This document shows, piece after piece, positions 16,977 to 25,709 of a stretch of 64,000 nucleotides of DNA. A model generated the notes under the pieces. The model saw nothing but the letters and a program-made list of their open reading frames with translations, was not told the DNA's origin and ran no database searches. Source of the stretch: UBA4802 sp964509195. Lineage in GTDB: Bacteria; Spirochaetota; UBA4802; UB4802. The stretch lies in the NCBI GenBank assembly GCA_964509195.1, contig CAZDWJ010000009.1:53508-117507 (forward strand). Reading direction: 5' to 3'. Within the stretch, counting starts at the first letter, position 1, and every line of letters starts with the position of its first letter. A program made the translations under genes and the position numbers.

Positions 16977-18227
16977 TCAACTATCAAGCACTTTGCGTAC
17001 TGTTGATGCTAAAATTACAAATGGTATTGGTTTTTGCAGATAGTTAGCATCATTTATTGTAATATTATGTTGGTACAATATATCTGCTGGATACCCTGAT
17101 GAATAAATTGTTTTAATTTGAGGATGCAGTGCTGATATAAGCTTTGAAAGGTCAACTCCATTCATTTTTGACATTATTACATCGGTAAACAACAGATGTA
17201 TTGTTCCACTATATTTCTTTGCAATGTCTAATGCTTCAAATGGATTATTGGATGCAAGTACTGTATATCCCAAAATTTCCAGCATCTTTTTGATCATATT
17301 GAGGATTGAAATTTCATCTTCAACAAGAAGGATGGTTTCAGTACCACGATACAAGAACTTAATGGTATCATCATTGTACTGTTCTAGTTCTTTTCGTTCA
17401 ATAAATATTGGAAAATAAATTTCAAATGTTGTACCCTGACCTATTTTACTATGCACTGTAATAAATCCACCATTATTTTTAACTATACCATACACAGTGG
17501 ATAATCCAAGTCCCGTTCCTTTTCCAACATCCTTTGTAGTGAAGAACGGATCAAAAATATATTTCAGCGTTTCTTCATCAATACCTGCTCCATTATCGCT
17601 TATTTGTATTAACGCATAATTACCCGGGAAAACTTCATATTGCAATGCTTTTACATCATCAATATTTACTGTGGATGTTGCTATAGTGATGATACCATTA
17701 CTTGTTATCGCGTCACGTGCATTTACACACAGATTAACAAGAATTTGATCTATACTTGATGGATCAATTTTAATCATCACGTCTTTGCTCAAAGGTTTCC
17801 ACACAAGCTGTATATGTTCGCCAAGAAGCCTCTGAAGCATCCCAATCATTGCATCTATTGTTTGGTTCAAATTAATTGATGTTAATTTTTCTTCTTGTTT
17901 TCTTGCAAACGTAAGCAGTTTTTTTGTAACATCTGCAGACCGTTGAGCTGCTTTCTTTATTTCTTCAATATCAAAGCGAGCAGGATTGCCATGGGGTATA
18001 TTTACCAGTGCAAGTTCTGCATGGCCTGCTATAATGTTAAGCATATTGTTGAAATCATGAGCAACTCCACCAGCAAGAGTACCAATAGCTTCTAATTTCT
18101 GTGATTGTAATAATTGTGCCTGTAATTTCTTTTTTTCCTCTTCATCTTTCTTTTTATTAGTGATATCAATAAGCGTAATAAGCCCTGCCATTTTACCTTT
18201 ATACAAAACAGATGCTCCATATAACAC
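16977..18227 (-). CDS. Hybrid sensor histidine kinase, C-terminal part (HisKA-HATPase-receiver)
   Basis: This is the downstream part of a protein cut by a TGA at 18231. It begins inside the last PAS domain ('VLYKGKMAGLITLIDITNKKK'). The H-box 'GGVAHDFNNMLNIIAGHAEL' with the phosphorylated His is near residue 58, followed by the ATPase N-box 'QILVNLCVNARDAI', the G1 box 'ISDNGAGIDEE' and 'GKGTGLGLSTVYGIVK'. A receiver domain (about residues 295-415) has 'ILLVEDEISIL' and the acceptor Asp in 'LLFTDVIMSKMNG'. The nominal GTG start has no ribosome-binding site, so independent translation is doubtful. Confidence 0.8.
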   Translation of the reverse strand: MLYGASVLYKGKMAGLITLIDITNKKKDEEEKKKLQAQLLQSQKLEAIGTLAGGVAHDFNNMLNIIAGHAELALVNIPHGNPARFDIEEIKKAAQRSADVTKKLLTFARKQEEKLTSINLNQTIDAMIGMLQRLLGEHIQLVWKPLSKDVMIKIDPSSIDQILVNLCVNARDAITSNGIITIATSTVNIDDVKALQYEVFPGNYALIQISDNGAGIDEETLKYIFDPFFTTKDVGKGTGLGLSTVYGIVKNNGGFITVHSKIGQGTTFEIYFPIFIERKELEQYNDDTIKFLYRGTETILLVEDEISILNMIKKMLEILGYTVLASNNPFEALDIAKKYSGTIHLLFTDVIMSKMNGVDLSKLISALHPQIKTIYSSGYPADILYQHNITINDANYLQKPIPFVILASTVRKVLDS

Positions 18228-18230
18228 TAC

Positions 18231-18233
18231 TCA
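18231..18233 (-). other. In-frame TGA splitting the hybrid kinase at a conserved Trp position
   Basis: The codons around it are gga-aca-ata-aaa-TGA-gta-gtg-tta-tat-gga. The flanking residues G-T-I-K-*-V-V-L-Y-G match the PAC pattern with Trp at the stop, so one G-to-A change in TGG explains it. Other genes here end properly in TGA, so it is read as a nonsense mutation and not a code change. Confidence 0.7.
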
Positions 18234-19664
18234 TTTTATTGTTCCATTTTTATCGATAACTCTGAACTCATAGCCTAATGTTGCAGGTTCTCCTTTTTGT
18301 CTTTTTCTAGCTCTTTCCATCACAATACTTCTATCATCAATATGGGCTATTTCCAAGAAATTCATTGCACACAACTCCTGTTCTGAATATCCCAGAAGAG
18401 CTTCTGCTGCGGGATTAGCATAAATTATTTTATCATCCTGATACATAATAATAGTTATAGGTGTTGATTCTGCCAATATTCGGAATTTTTCCTCACTTTC
18501 TTTAAGGGCTGCCTCCATCCTTTTCCTTTCAGTGATATCAAGAATAATGGCAGCAAAAAGCTCTTCACCCTGAAGCTTCATTAACTGAAGATGCACTTCT
18601 ACATTATATACACTTCCGTCTTTTCGTTTATGTATTGTTTCAAAAACAATCTTTCTCTTATCTCCTTTTATCAAAGGTTCTATAATACCATTAAATTTTT
18701 CAATGGTAAATTCAGGTTTAATATCAACAGGAGTCATGTGCAGTAACTCCTCAAACGAATATCCTAAATTATCTGTTGCTGCTGCATTAACATAGGTAAA
18801 TTTTAGAGTTTTACTATCAAAAAGGTATATTTCGTTTAGAGATTGTTCAAAAATGAGTTTGTAACGTTGAATTTCTTTTTCTGCCTTTTTTCTTTCTGTA
18901 ATATCTCTTGAAACACCAATAATACCAATAGGCTTACCTGATTCATCACGTAAAAATTTAACATGGACACTTAAATCAGCTAACGTACCATCTTTTCGGT
19001 ACTCCTGAATTTCAACAATGCGAGTTCTGTTTTTATCAACACCTGGTTTATTTTCATTTTCTAATTCTATTACTAATTTTTCATATAAATCCTGCAAAAC
19101 CTCTGGAGGGTATCTTTCATCCACCCTTCGTTTTAAATATTCATCTAATGAAAATCCCAATACCTTTTCTACTGCTGGGTTAATATATACTAATTCAAAC
19201 TGCAGATTTACTATCCAGGCCATATCCGACATGTTGTCAGTAATAGCTTTAAGCTTTGTTTCACTCTCGCGCAGGGCTTTTTCCATCTGCTTACGGGCGG
19301 TAATATCGCGTACAACACTTATAATGCAGAGATTATTATTGTATAAAATAGAATGTATGCTCACTTCAACAGGATTAATTGTGCCATCTTTTCGCTTATG
19401 TGCTGATTCAAATATCAATGATCCTTTTTGGTTAAACTCTTCTATACGTTCTTGAATACGAGCCGCAAATTCAGGTGTATCAAGATCTTGAACTTTCAAC
19501 TTCTTAAATTCTGCTTTTGAATATCCTAGATATTCGCACGCTTTCCTATTCACCTCAAGTATAGTACCATCATAGGCATGTATAAATACAGCATCATTAA
19601 GATAATCAAGAATACTCAACTGTTGTGCGTCTCCAATTTCCATAGTAACATTATACAAATTCAC
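18231..19664 (-). CDS. Hybrid sensor histidine kinase, N-terminal multi-PAS part
   Basis: The sequence has four PAS/PAC units in a row with no membrane segment. They start near residues 15 ('LDYLNDAVFIHAYDGTILEVN'), 140, 265 and 395, and three have the PAC endings 'VVRDITARKQMEKALRESE', 'GVSRDITERKKAEKEI' and 'IILDITERKRMEAALKESE'. This is a cytoplasmic sensor array. The fourth PAC is interrupted after 'VIDKNGTIK' by TGA, in the position where PAC domains carry Trp (G-T-I-x-W-V). Reading through gives an uninterrupted kinase of about 895 residues. As the gene stands it would make a PAS-only protein with no kinase. Confidence 0.8.
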   Translation of the reverse strand: MNLYNVTMEIGDAQQLSILDYLNDAVFIHAYDGTILEVNRKACEYLGYSKAEFKKLKVQDLDTPEFAARIQERIEEFNQKGSLIFESAHKRKDGTINPVEVSIHSILYNNNLCIISVVRDITARKQMEKALRESETKLKAITDNMSDMAWIVNLQFELVYINPAVEKVLGFSLDEYLKRRVDERYPPEVLQDLYEKLVIELENENKPGVDKNRTRIVEIQEYRKDGTLADLSVHVKFLRDESGKPIGIIGVSRDITERKKAEKEIQRYKLIFEQSLNEIYLFDSKTLKFTYVNAAATDNLGYSFEELLHMTPVDIKPEFTIEKFNGIIEPLIKGDKRKIVFETIHKRKDGSVYNVEVHLQLMKLQGEELFAAIILDITERKRMEAALKESEEKFRILAESTPITIIMYQDDKIIYANPAAEALLGYSEQELCAMNFLEIAHIDDRSIVMERARKRQKGEPATLGYEFRVIDKNGTIK

Positions 19665-19933
19665 AGTTAAATTAAGATTACCAATACCAAAACATTATAT
19701 AGTATTATGTATTAAATTACAATATTAATTATCACTGAACATTTTTAAAAAATAATTCAGCTTTTGATTCTGAAATTGTCTCATTTTCCAGAGGATACCT
19801 GTGTTTATAAGTCATCACCACAGTATATCAAAATTTAAATGATAGCATTGGATAGTTTTTGATAGTTTACAAATAGCATGTAACCACTTATGTAAGTAAA
19901 CATCTCACAAGAATATTTATATGAATATGTCAA

Positions 19934-20677
19934 TTAAAGAAAATGCCGTATCATCTCTTTAAGTTGTGTGTAGTATGTATCATGATCATCTATCTCAAGA
20001 AGACTTTTTCCCTCAGCGTCAAATTGCACAATTGTATCTGATGGTGGCAGGGTTCCAATAACTGGCAATTGATCCACTTCACAGTAACTATCGCCCATCT
20101 TGTTAATAATAATACCACACTGCATTGGATTCATCCGATCCTGTGAAAGAGTGCGTAAACTTTTTGCTATTGATACACTGCGCTTAGATGTATCACTCAC
20201 AATCACAAGATGTGTCACAGTATCAAGCACCCTGCGATTTACCTGCTCAAGGCCTGCTTCCCCATCAATGCACACTACATCATAATGCTGTACAACTACA
20301 CTAATACAATGGCGTAAAAACGAATTTATGCTACAATAGCAGCCTTCAGCCTCGGGCCTGCCCACAGCTAAAAAGTCAAATCCTTTACTTTCTATAAGTG
20401 TTGATAACAGTTCATAATTTGCTATAGCATAAAGTTGCTCAGTGCTTGCAACCTCTTTATTGTGTAGTGCCAGCGATAGCGTGTGTTGCAAATCGTCCAG
20501 TGTTCTTTGAGGAAAAATTCCCAACGCCCAGGAAAGACCTCCAGCGGGATCTGCATCAATGGCAAGAATTTTTTTATTTGCCTCCATGAAACATTTTATG
20601 GTAAGAGCGCAAATGGATGTTTTGCCAGCTCCACCTTTACCGCAAAACACGATCACTTTTGGTGTTGTTGTGCCCAT
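19934..20677 (-). CDS. CooC/AcsF-like MinD-family ATPase
   Basis: CooC and AcsF are ATPases that insert nickel into CO dehydrogenase and acetyl-CoA synthase. The deviant Walker A 'FCGKGGAGKTSICALTIKCF' is at residues 11-30, 'ILAIDADPAGGLSWALG' at 37-53, Walker B/switch 'VVCIDGEAGLEQVNRR' near 132, and 'LVIVSDTSKRSVSIAKSL' near 152. The ending 'GTLPPSDTIVQFDAEG' also fits the CooC branch. The metal-binding C-x-C of classical CooC is not obvious; 'GCYCSINSF' near residue 97 is the only close Cys pair. Its start touches the stop of the CdhC-like gene, so the two are co-translated. It is the last gene of the minus-strand operon. Confidence 0.78.
   Translation of the reverse strand: MGTTTPKVIVFCGKGGAGKTSICALTIKCFMEANKKILAIDADPAGGLSWALGIFPQRTLDDLQHTLSLALHNKEVASTEQLYAIANYELLSTLIESKGFDFLAVGRPEAEGCYCSINSFLRHCISVVVQHYDVVCIDGEAGLEQVNRRVLDTVTHLVIVSDTSKRSVSIAKSLRTLSQDRMNPMQCGIIINKMGDSYCEVDQLPVIGTLPPSDTIVQFDAEGKSLLEIDDHDTYYTQLKEMIRHFL
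20083..20094 (-). repeat. Dispersed word GCGATAGTTACT, copy 2
   Basis: Exact copy on the minus strand inside the CooC/AcsF-like gene, extended as ...ACTGTG. Confidence 0.7.
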
Positions 20678-21355
20678 TTAAGAATTTATCTCCCTGCATA
20701 TAGCACTGTTATCACACGTATCACAATATTTTATATGGTCACTCAACCGTTTTGTAAAAGCTTTCATGATAGCTTTGTGTTTTTCTATAAGCGGCATAAA
20801 CAACTCAAGATCCTCTTTCTGCGAACATAGTAGCACGCTTTCACATGCGCTGACCCCTTTTATTTCTTTGTACCAGCTATGAATGCATGAAAAAAGATTA
20901 GCAAGACTGTTATCTGTAACATAATCCTTATGGATGCGCACCCACTCCTTATATTCTGAAGGCTGCAATCGCACCATTACTCCTTTCATTGTATGCATCA
21001 CAGGTACAAGCAAAAGCTTTTGCAAATACGTGTAATAGTCCTCAGTATTGCGTATGCATATTTTAATTAGTGTCAGGCGTCCCCACACCGATTGCTTGCT
21101 ACATTCAGTATCACCAATAACAGTGAGCCTTCCATCAACCGCATCGTTATACACTATGGAAAGAGAAACTGAACCATGTGGCCCGCCATATTCTGCACCA
21201 ATCTCTTCTTTAAAAATCATCTGCGCTTTATCTGTTTGTGGCCAGGACGTAAAACTATTACAATCAAACACCCTGCAATCCTTACGACTTGAAATTGATT
21301 CAAAAAAATTACTAACTTCACGATGCAACACGGTTCTGGACCCTATCTCGTGCAA
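20678..21355 (-). CDS. Protein resembling the non-A-cluster domain of acetyl-CoA synthase beta (CdhC/AcsB)
   Basis: A 225-residue soluble protein. The stretch 'EIGAEYGGPHGSVSLSIV' followed by 'DAVDGRLTVIGDTE' and then 'YYTYLQKLLLVPVMHTMKGV' parallels the CdhC/AcsB domain (E-L-GGP...FEL..., D-G-x-I-T-V-I-G-P-D, and the helix up to 'EGVMH'). The A-cluster Cys motifs of real acetyl-CoA synthase are absent. The C-terminus has 'YCDTCDNSAICREI', which could bind a metal. The match is from memory and needs a profile search. Overlap of 38 bp with the activase upstream and direct contact with the CooC/AcsF-like ATPase support a joint function. Confidence 0.45.
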   Translation of the reverse strand: MHEIGSRTVLHREVSNFFESISSRKDCRVFDCNSFTSWPQTDKAQMIFKEEIGAEYGGPHGSVSLSIVYNDAVDGRLTVIGDTECSKQSVWGRLTLIKICIRNTEDYYTYLQKLLLVPVMHTMKGVMVRLQPSEYKEWVRIHKDYVTDNSLANLFSCIHSWYKEIKGVSACESVLLCSQKEDLELFMPLIEKHKAIMKAFTKRLSDHIKYCDTCDNSAICREINS

Positions 21356-22106
21356 TTAATGCTGCACCTAACGCACCCATTATCTGGCAGTATGTATGCA
21401 CTACAATTTTAGTCTTCAAAACATCTTCAAGCGCAAGTACCATTCCAGCGTTTTGTGCTACTCCACCAGTAAATGCTATCTTTTCCCCAACCCCTATGCT
21501 TAGTGCAAGAGAGGCAACTCGTGATGCAAGAGCCTTGTGCAACCCCTTTACAATGTTGCCAATTTCCTCACCGCCATTTAAAAGCGATATAATCTCCGAT
21601 TCTGCAAATACCACGCATTGATTTGATAATGCAATCTCTTTCTCACCACACTGGTGTAATGCAGCTAACTGGTGTATTGGCACTTCAAGAACATCCGCAG
21701 TGATTTCTAAAAACCTTCCGGTACCTGAAGCACATTTATCGTTATACACAAACCTCTCCACATTGCCATAACTATCAATACGGCATACCTTGGCATCCTG
21801 ACCACCAATGTCAATAATAGTACGAACCTGTGGATCAACATATAATACACCTTTTGCATGACACACAATCTCCGACTCCACAAACGTAGCATACGGTATA
21901 TTTTTTTGTCCATACCCAGTGCCACACACTGCTGCAATGTCAGTGCTGTGCACCCCAACTGTGTGCTGAAGTTCTTCATACAGTGCCACTGCCGAATCTT
22001 TTGGACTTCCTTCCACCAAAAGTATGACCGAACCTTTGATAGTATCACCATCTATAATAACTGCTTTTGCAGTGGTTGAACCAACGTCACATCCCACTAC
22101 TATCAT
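21318..22106 (-). CDS. HgdC/BadF-type CoA-substrate-specific enzyme activase (activase 1)
   Basis: These homodimeric ASKHA ATPases carry a bridging 4Fe-4S cluster and fire electrons into 2-hydroxyacyl-CoA dehydratases or benzoyl-CoA reductases at the cost of ATP. Phosphate-1 motif 'GCDVGSTTAKAVIIDG' at residues 5-20, 'IIDIGGQDAKV' near 97, 'NDKCASGTGRFLE' near 123 and 'NQCVVFAESEII' near 161. The Cys in the last two are the cluster ligands. 'FTGGVAQNAGM' is near 215. The 262 residues match HgdC. It overlaps activase 2 by ATGA and the CdhC-like gene by 38 bp, so translation is coupled. Confidence 0.9.
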   Translation of the reverse strand: MIVVGCDVGSTTAKAVIIDGDTIKGSVILLVEGSPKDSAVALYEELQHTVGVHSTDIAAVCGTGYGQKNIPYATFVESEIVCHAKGVLYVDPQVRTIIDIGGQDAKVCRIDSYGNVERFVYNDKCASGTGRFLEITADVLEVPIHQLAALHQCGEKEIALSNQCVVFAESEIISLLNGGEEIGNIVKGLHKALASRVASLALSIGVGEKIAFTGGVAQNAGMVLALEDVLKTKIVVHTYCQIMGALGAALIARDRVQNRVAS

Positions 22107-22891
22107 TGCGCCCTCCTTGCCTTCTGGTATGCATACAGCGCTGCACCCAATGCGCCAATAAGCTGTGGATCTACACTGCTAATTTTTACTATTGTTACGC
22201 CCAATAGCTTTTCTAATTCCTTTACCACTGCAAAATTTTTAGCTACTCCGCCAGTAATGCACACATCCCTCTGCACGTGTACCTGATTTACAAGTACAGA
22301 CACTCTTTTTGCCATTGACTGGCATATTCCCAGCGCAATATTTTCTTTAGCTACTCCCTCATTTAAGTATTTTATGACATCTGCCTGCGCCCATACGGTA
22401 CACGCTGACGCTAATGTGATAACAGCATTGCCTTTTTTTGCTATGTTCGATAGCTCCTGTAATTCAATCTTCAGCACCTTAGCCATCACTTCTAAAAATC
22501 GCCCGGTTCCTGCTGCACATTTATCATTGGTAACAAAACGGTCAACCTCGCCGCTTGCAGATAATGCAATCACCTTGCAATCCTGCCCGCCAATATCGAT
22601 TATCGTACGTACGTTAGGATACACATAGAACGCCCCTTTGCTGTGGCAGGAAATTTCTGAGATAGTTTCATGTGCAAAGGGAACGCGTTTGCGCCCATAG
22701 CCAGTGCCAATGCAATACACAATATCATTTGTATTGACAGTTGCTATCGCACACGCATTATCTAAAGCCTCACGTGCCCCTTCCTCTGGTTTTGGCTTTG
22801 ATTTTACTATTGATGATGCAATAATCTTGTTTCCATCAAAAAGAAGCGCCTTCGTTGTAAGCGAACCGATGTCACAGCCGGCAACAATCAT
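22103..22891 (-). CDS. HgdC/BadF-type CoA-substrate-specific enzyme activase (activase 2)
   Basis: A second activase of the same length as the next gene but clearly diverged. 'GCDIGSLTTKALLFDGNKI' at residues 5-23, 'IIDIGGQDCKVI' near 97, 'NDKCAAGTGRFLEV' near 123 and 'SACTVWAQADVI' near 161, with both cluster Cys kept. 'ITGGVAKNFAVVKELE' is near 215. Paired, non-identical activase subunits occur in benzoyl-CoA reductases of the Bcr/Bzd type (BcrA/BcrD, BzdP/BzdQ), whereas 2-hydroxyglutaryl-CoA dehydratase uses one. It overlaps the BcrB-like gene by ATGA. Confidence 0.9.
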   Translation of the reverse strand: MIVAGCDIGSLTTKALLFDGNKIIASSIVKSKPKPEEGAREALDNACAIATVNTNDIVYCIGTGYGRKRVPFAHETISEISCHSKGAFYVYPNVRTIIDIGGQDCKVIALSASGEVDRFVTNDKCAAGTGRFLEVMAKVLKIELQELSNIAKKGNAVITLASACTVWAQADVIKYLNEGVAKENIALGICQSMAKRVSVLVNQVHVQRDVCITGGVAKNFAVVKELEKLLGVTIVKISSVDPQLIGALGAALYAYQKARRAQ

Positions 22892-24291
22892 ATAAGCCTC
22901 CGTACACGCAAAAACTCCTCAAAGCGGTCGCGTGTTGACTGCCACGACTGCACGCGATCATCAAATGCATCCGCATACATAATGTGCGTGGGAAAGCCCG
23001 CTTTCTCAGTGTCCTGCGCCAGTAACTTTACCATGCCCCAGGTGTTACGACAACCGGGTGTGCCATTGTACACGATAAAATCAGCACTGTACATACGTGC
23101 AAGCGCTAATGTATCCTCAAGCCACATATACGGCAGGTCATAGGGACCACGAATAGATTTTATCATTGGCATACGCGAATTAATGGCAGCAACACTTACC
23201 AGCATATCTTCCAGTGTATTAGTTTTTATGGAATATGCAGCTTCTTTACAATTGTAATGAACTACTGGTGGATTGCTATCTGCCCAAAAGTGGCTTAATA
23301 TATTGCCCGAATAACCAATATTAAGTTCCTCAAGCATCTGCCACAATCTAAGACTATGCGTGTAATGATCAATATAACAAAAAAATCCCCGCACCTTTTC
23401 ATGCGATTGGTATAACCCCTTTTGCTGCAACGAAAAAGTATTCCTGCCTTCATCAACAAGCATTTGTAGAAGTTTTGTGTAGATAGGCATGCCCGCAAAC
23501 ATAAAACGTCCTGCATAGATAAATAAACACGTAGTTACCGGCAATGGCAATGGCTTGTAACACAGGTACTCCTCAAGCTCATTTATGAGTTCATCCTGCT
23601 TTTGCAGTTCTACTAGTATCCCGCGTAATCGATCTTGATCCAGATTTTTACCACTTTGTTCTTCTAAAAATGTAATCAAAGCTTTATAATCTGCAATATG
23701 ATATTGAGTAACTCGATCCTCAACAAGCCAGGGCGGCATATTAAGCTGAAAGAACGGCACATCTTTATACGCTGCAAAAAAAGAAAATGCATTAGAATTG
23801 GTATCGCACACACCTGGTGAATCAGTTACCACCATATCAATTGGCGTTCCAAGGCCAGCTAAGAATGCCCCCATAGAGCCACGCTGCGATGAACATGATG
23901 TCTCAGTAAATCCCACCTCATTGCAGTAATCAAGAAATTCGGCAGTACCACGCTTGTACAAAAACGTCATCATAACCGACAGCACCTCAAGAGTAACCGG
24001 CACAATATCAAGCGCATACAATATTGCCGGTGAAAAGCAAAAGGTGGTCATACACGTCTTTTGGCCACGCTCGTGAGCATTGACAATATTATCCAGGTAT
24101 TCGGCTGTCATCTCTAAAAAAAGCTCACCTGCTTTTGTTTTATATACCTGCTTCACTGCATCTTTAAAATATGGTATATACTGTAATGCTATCTCGTATT
24201 CACCTAGGGTTCCTTTTTGTAAACGCGAACCAGCTAAATACGTTCGCCATAACATCCAGTCAAAGTTATATTGTTTTAATGCTTGTCTCAT
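22888..24291 (-). CDS. 2-hydroxyacyl-CoA dehydratase/benzoyl-CoA reductase subunit (HgdB/BcrB superfamily)
   Basis: A 467-residue catalytic-type subunit. Landmarks are 'KTCMTTFCFSPAILYALDIVPVTLE' (about residue 80), 'FTETSCSSQRGSMGAFLAG' (about 128), 'VVTDSPGVCDTNSNAF' (about 155) and the C-terminal 'YNGTPGCRNTWGMVKLLAQ' followed by 'GFPTHIMYADAFDDR', ending in the family's 'R-x-E-x-F' tail. Cys residues at C-S-S-Q, G-V-C-D and P-G-C lie where this family ligates Fe-S. The ribosome-binding site ggagg is 6 bases before ATG. It is separated from its likely partner at 24557 by a 265-bp GC-rich leader. The substrate cannot be deduced. Confidence 0.85.
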   Translation of the reverse strand: MRQALKQYNFDWMLWRTYLAGSRLQKGTLGEYEIALQYIPYFKDAVKQVYKTKAGELFLEMTAEYLDNIVNAHERGQKTCMTTFCFSPAILYALDIVPVTLEVLSVMMTFLYKRGTAEFLDYCNEVGFTETSCSSQRGSMGAFLAGLGTPIDMVVTDSPGVCDTNSNAFSFFAAYKDVPFFQLNMPPWLVEDRVTQYHIADYKALITFLEEQSGKNLDQDRLRGILVELQKQDELINELEEYLCYKPLPLPVTTCLFIYAGRFMFAGMPIYTKLLQMLVDEGRNTFSLQQKGLYQSHEKVRGFFCYIDHYTHSLRLWQMLEELNIGYSGNILSHFWADSNPPVVHYNCKEAAYSIKTNTLEDMLVSVAAINSRMPMIKSIRGPYDLPYMWLEDTLALARMYSADFIVYNGTPGCRNTWGMVKLLAQDTEKAGFPTHIMYADAFDDRVQSWQSTRDRFEEFLRVRRLI

Positions 24292-24349
24292 TTTTCCTCC
24301 AAAGATACATATTGTATTAATCTTAATAAAGAACGTTTTACCTTGTAAG

Positions 24350-24535
24350 GGGATTTAAGCGCTAAATGCACTCTTGCCAACCCCTTCAGCGCGCCTCAAT
24401 TGGCGTGCCTTCCATATTGTGCCTCATCATTTGGGGCTGCGGAACTTCCGTTCAGGTTACCTGTCTTAAGCCTGTAGCAGGATCGCCCGCATCCCACTTT
24501 GCCGTTCATCCATAAACGCCAAAACTTCACCTCTC
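24350..24535 (-). ncRNA. GC-rich, hairpin-rich leader or element inside the dehydratase operon
   Basis: This stretch is much richer in G+C than its surroundings and on the minus strand contains a run of short perfect stems: GGAT...ATCC, CCTG-CTA-CAGG, CAGGT-A-ACCTG, CGGAA-G-TTCCG and GCACGCC-AATTGA-GGCGCGC, then AAGGGG pairing with CCCCTT. It lies just upstream of the HgdB/BcrB-like start. It could be a structured 5' leader, a small RNA, or a remnant of a mobile intron or repeat. No known riboswitch consensus was recognised. Confidence 0.35.
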
Positions 24536-24556
24536 ACTGTGTAAAAACAATTTAAT

Positions 24557-25708
24557 TTACCCAAATGTGACCTTTCTAGACTCTACTCGTTCTATAAATG
24601 CTTCTATACGCATTCTAAGCCTCTCATAATCAGCCAGTGGTCCATACTCTCGTTCTAATCGAACACACGGGATTCCCATTTTTTCCAGATCGCGCTCCAA
24701 CAAACCGTTTTCAGCGCCGTGCAGGTCACAAAAGCGTATATTCTGCAATACAACGCCATCTACGTGTGCTTTCTCAATTGCTTCTATAACCTTTGCCAGG
24801 CGATCTTTATATCCTCCAAACATCCGCGGGCAATGGCTGTGGCGTAAATATCTCACTGCCAGTGCTTTCAATGGATCATCATTTTCATCAACATAATCAA
24901 TATTAAGACGGGGACCATAACACAAGGTATCTGCTACAACAACTGCTGCATCACCTTCAATTAACTTAAGAAGCTGTATATCATCATTTGCACTTCCTAT
25001 AAGAATAAGTCGCAGCCTGCTTTCATACTGATTATGAAGTGATTGTGATAACAGCGCATCTATCTTCTGTGCAAAGACCTCCCGCGGCATTGATAAACTT
25101 GCAACAAAAGCTGCAACTGCATCAGCTCCAGTGATGACCGGTGGCTTTTGCAAACGCAAACTATTAAGCTGTTCTATGAGTTTTCGCAGCCTGTTGTAAA
25201 ACCTAATTGACTCACGCAGTTTATCCATTGAAAATGACAATTGAAAATGAGCTGTGACATTTTCTATAAATCGCTGTAGCTCATCCACCATCCACTGTAT
25301 ACTATAGTCTGTTATTTTATGCGGCACTGCATAGTGGAAAAAGAACCCGGGAACTATCTCCAGATTAAGATTATGTGCCGTTTTCCGTAAGCATTCATCA
25401 ATTCTTCGCATTGAGTCGCAACCTGGTGTTACAATTATTCCATCTAAGAATGCATAATGCCCATCTGCAAAATGCTGCAGCAAACACTTTGGGTGGCTGC
25501 ATATAAACGGTCCAAACGCGGCATCAGCAACAGAAAGCGAATGCACATCAATCCCCTTTATACGATACGGTATTATCCCTAATGAATGTAAAATCTCTTC
25601 AGGAAAATATGAACATGTATAGCCAATACACAACGATCCTCTCTTTTTTTCCTTTTGTATGTACTCATTAGTTATAGACTGGGCAATGGTATAAAACTCA
25701 TCAAACAT
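24557..25708 (-). CDS. 2-hydroxyacyl-CoA dehydratase/benzoyl-CoA reductase subunit (HgdB/BcrC superfamily), second subunit
   Basis: A 383-residue partner of the 467-residue subunit. 'GYTCSYFPEEILHSLGIIPYRIKG' (about residues 35-58) is the family's opening Cys motif. 'FICSHPKCLLQHFADGHYAF' then 'DGIIVTPGCDSMRRIDE' (residues 78-115) gives the central Cys set. 'VVLQNIRFCDLHGAENGLLE' (about 320) gives the last, followed by 'MGIPCVRLEREY' and the terminal 'RMRIEAFIE'. The start is placed at 25708 because ggagg at 25714-25718 fits it. A GTG/TTG-type start further up would overlap the preceding gene. It is 1 bp from the upstream unknown gene. Confidence 0.85.
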   Translation of the reverse strand: MFDEFYTIAQSITNEYIQKEKKRGSLCIGYTCSYFPEEILHSLGIIPYRIKGIDVHSLSVADAAFGPFICSHPKCLLQHFADGHYAFLDGIIVTPGCDSMRRIDECLRKTAHNLNLEIVPGFFFHYAVPHKITDYSIQWMVDELQRFIENVTAHFQLSFSMDKLRESIRFYNRLRKLIEQLNSLRLQKPPVITGADAVAAFVASLSMPREVFAQKIDALLSQSLHNQYESRLRLILIGSANDDIQLLKLIEGDAAVVVADTLCYGPRLNIDYVDENDDPLKALAVRYLRHSHCPRMFGGYKDRLAKVIEAIEKAHVDGVVLQNIRFCDLHGAENGLLERDLEKMGIPCVRLEREYGPLADYERLRMRIEAFIERVESRKVTFG

Positions 25709-25709
25709 A

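Noticed and set aside
18231..18233. Genetic code reassignment of TGA to Trp
   Set aside because: Several intact genes in the window end in TGA (for example the DUF362 gene at 52921-52923 and the BcrB-like gene overlapping ATGA), so TGA is a normal stop here.
24350..24535. Cobalamin or fluoride riboswitch in the dehydratase operon leader
   Set aside because: The conserved core sequences of those riboswitches were looked for and not found; only generic stems are present.
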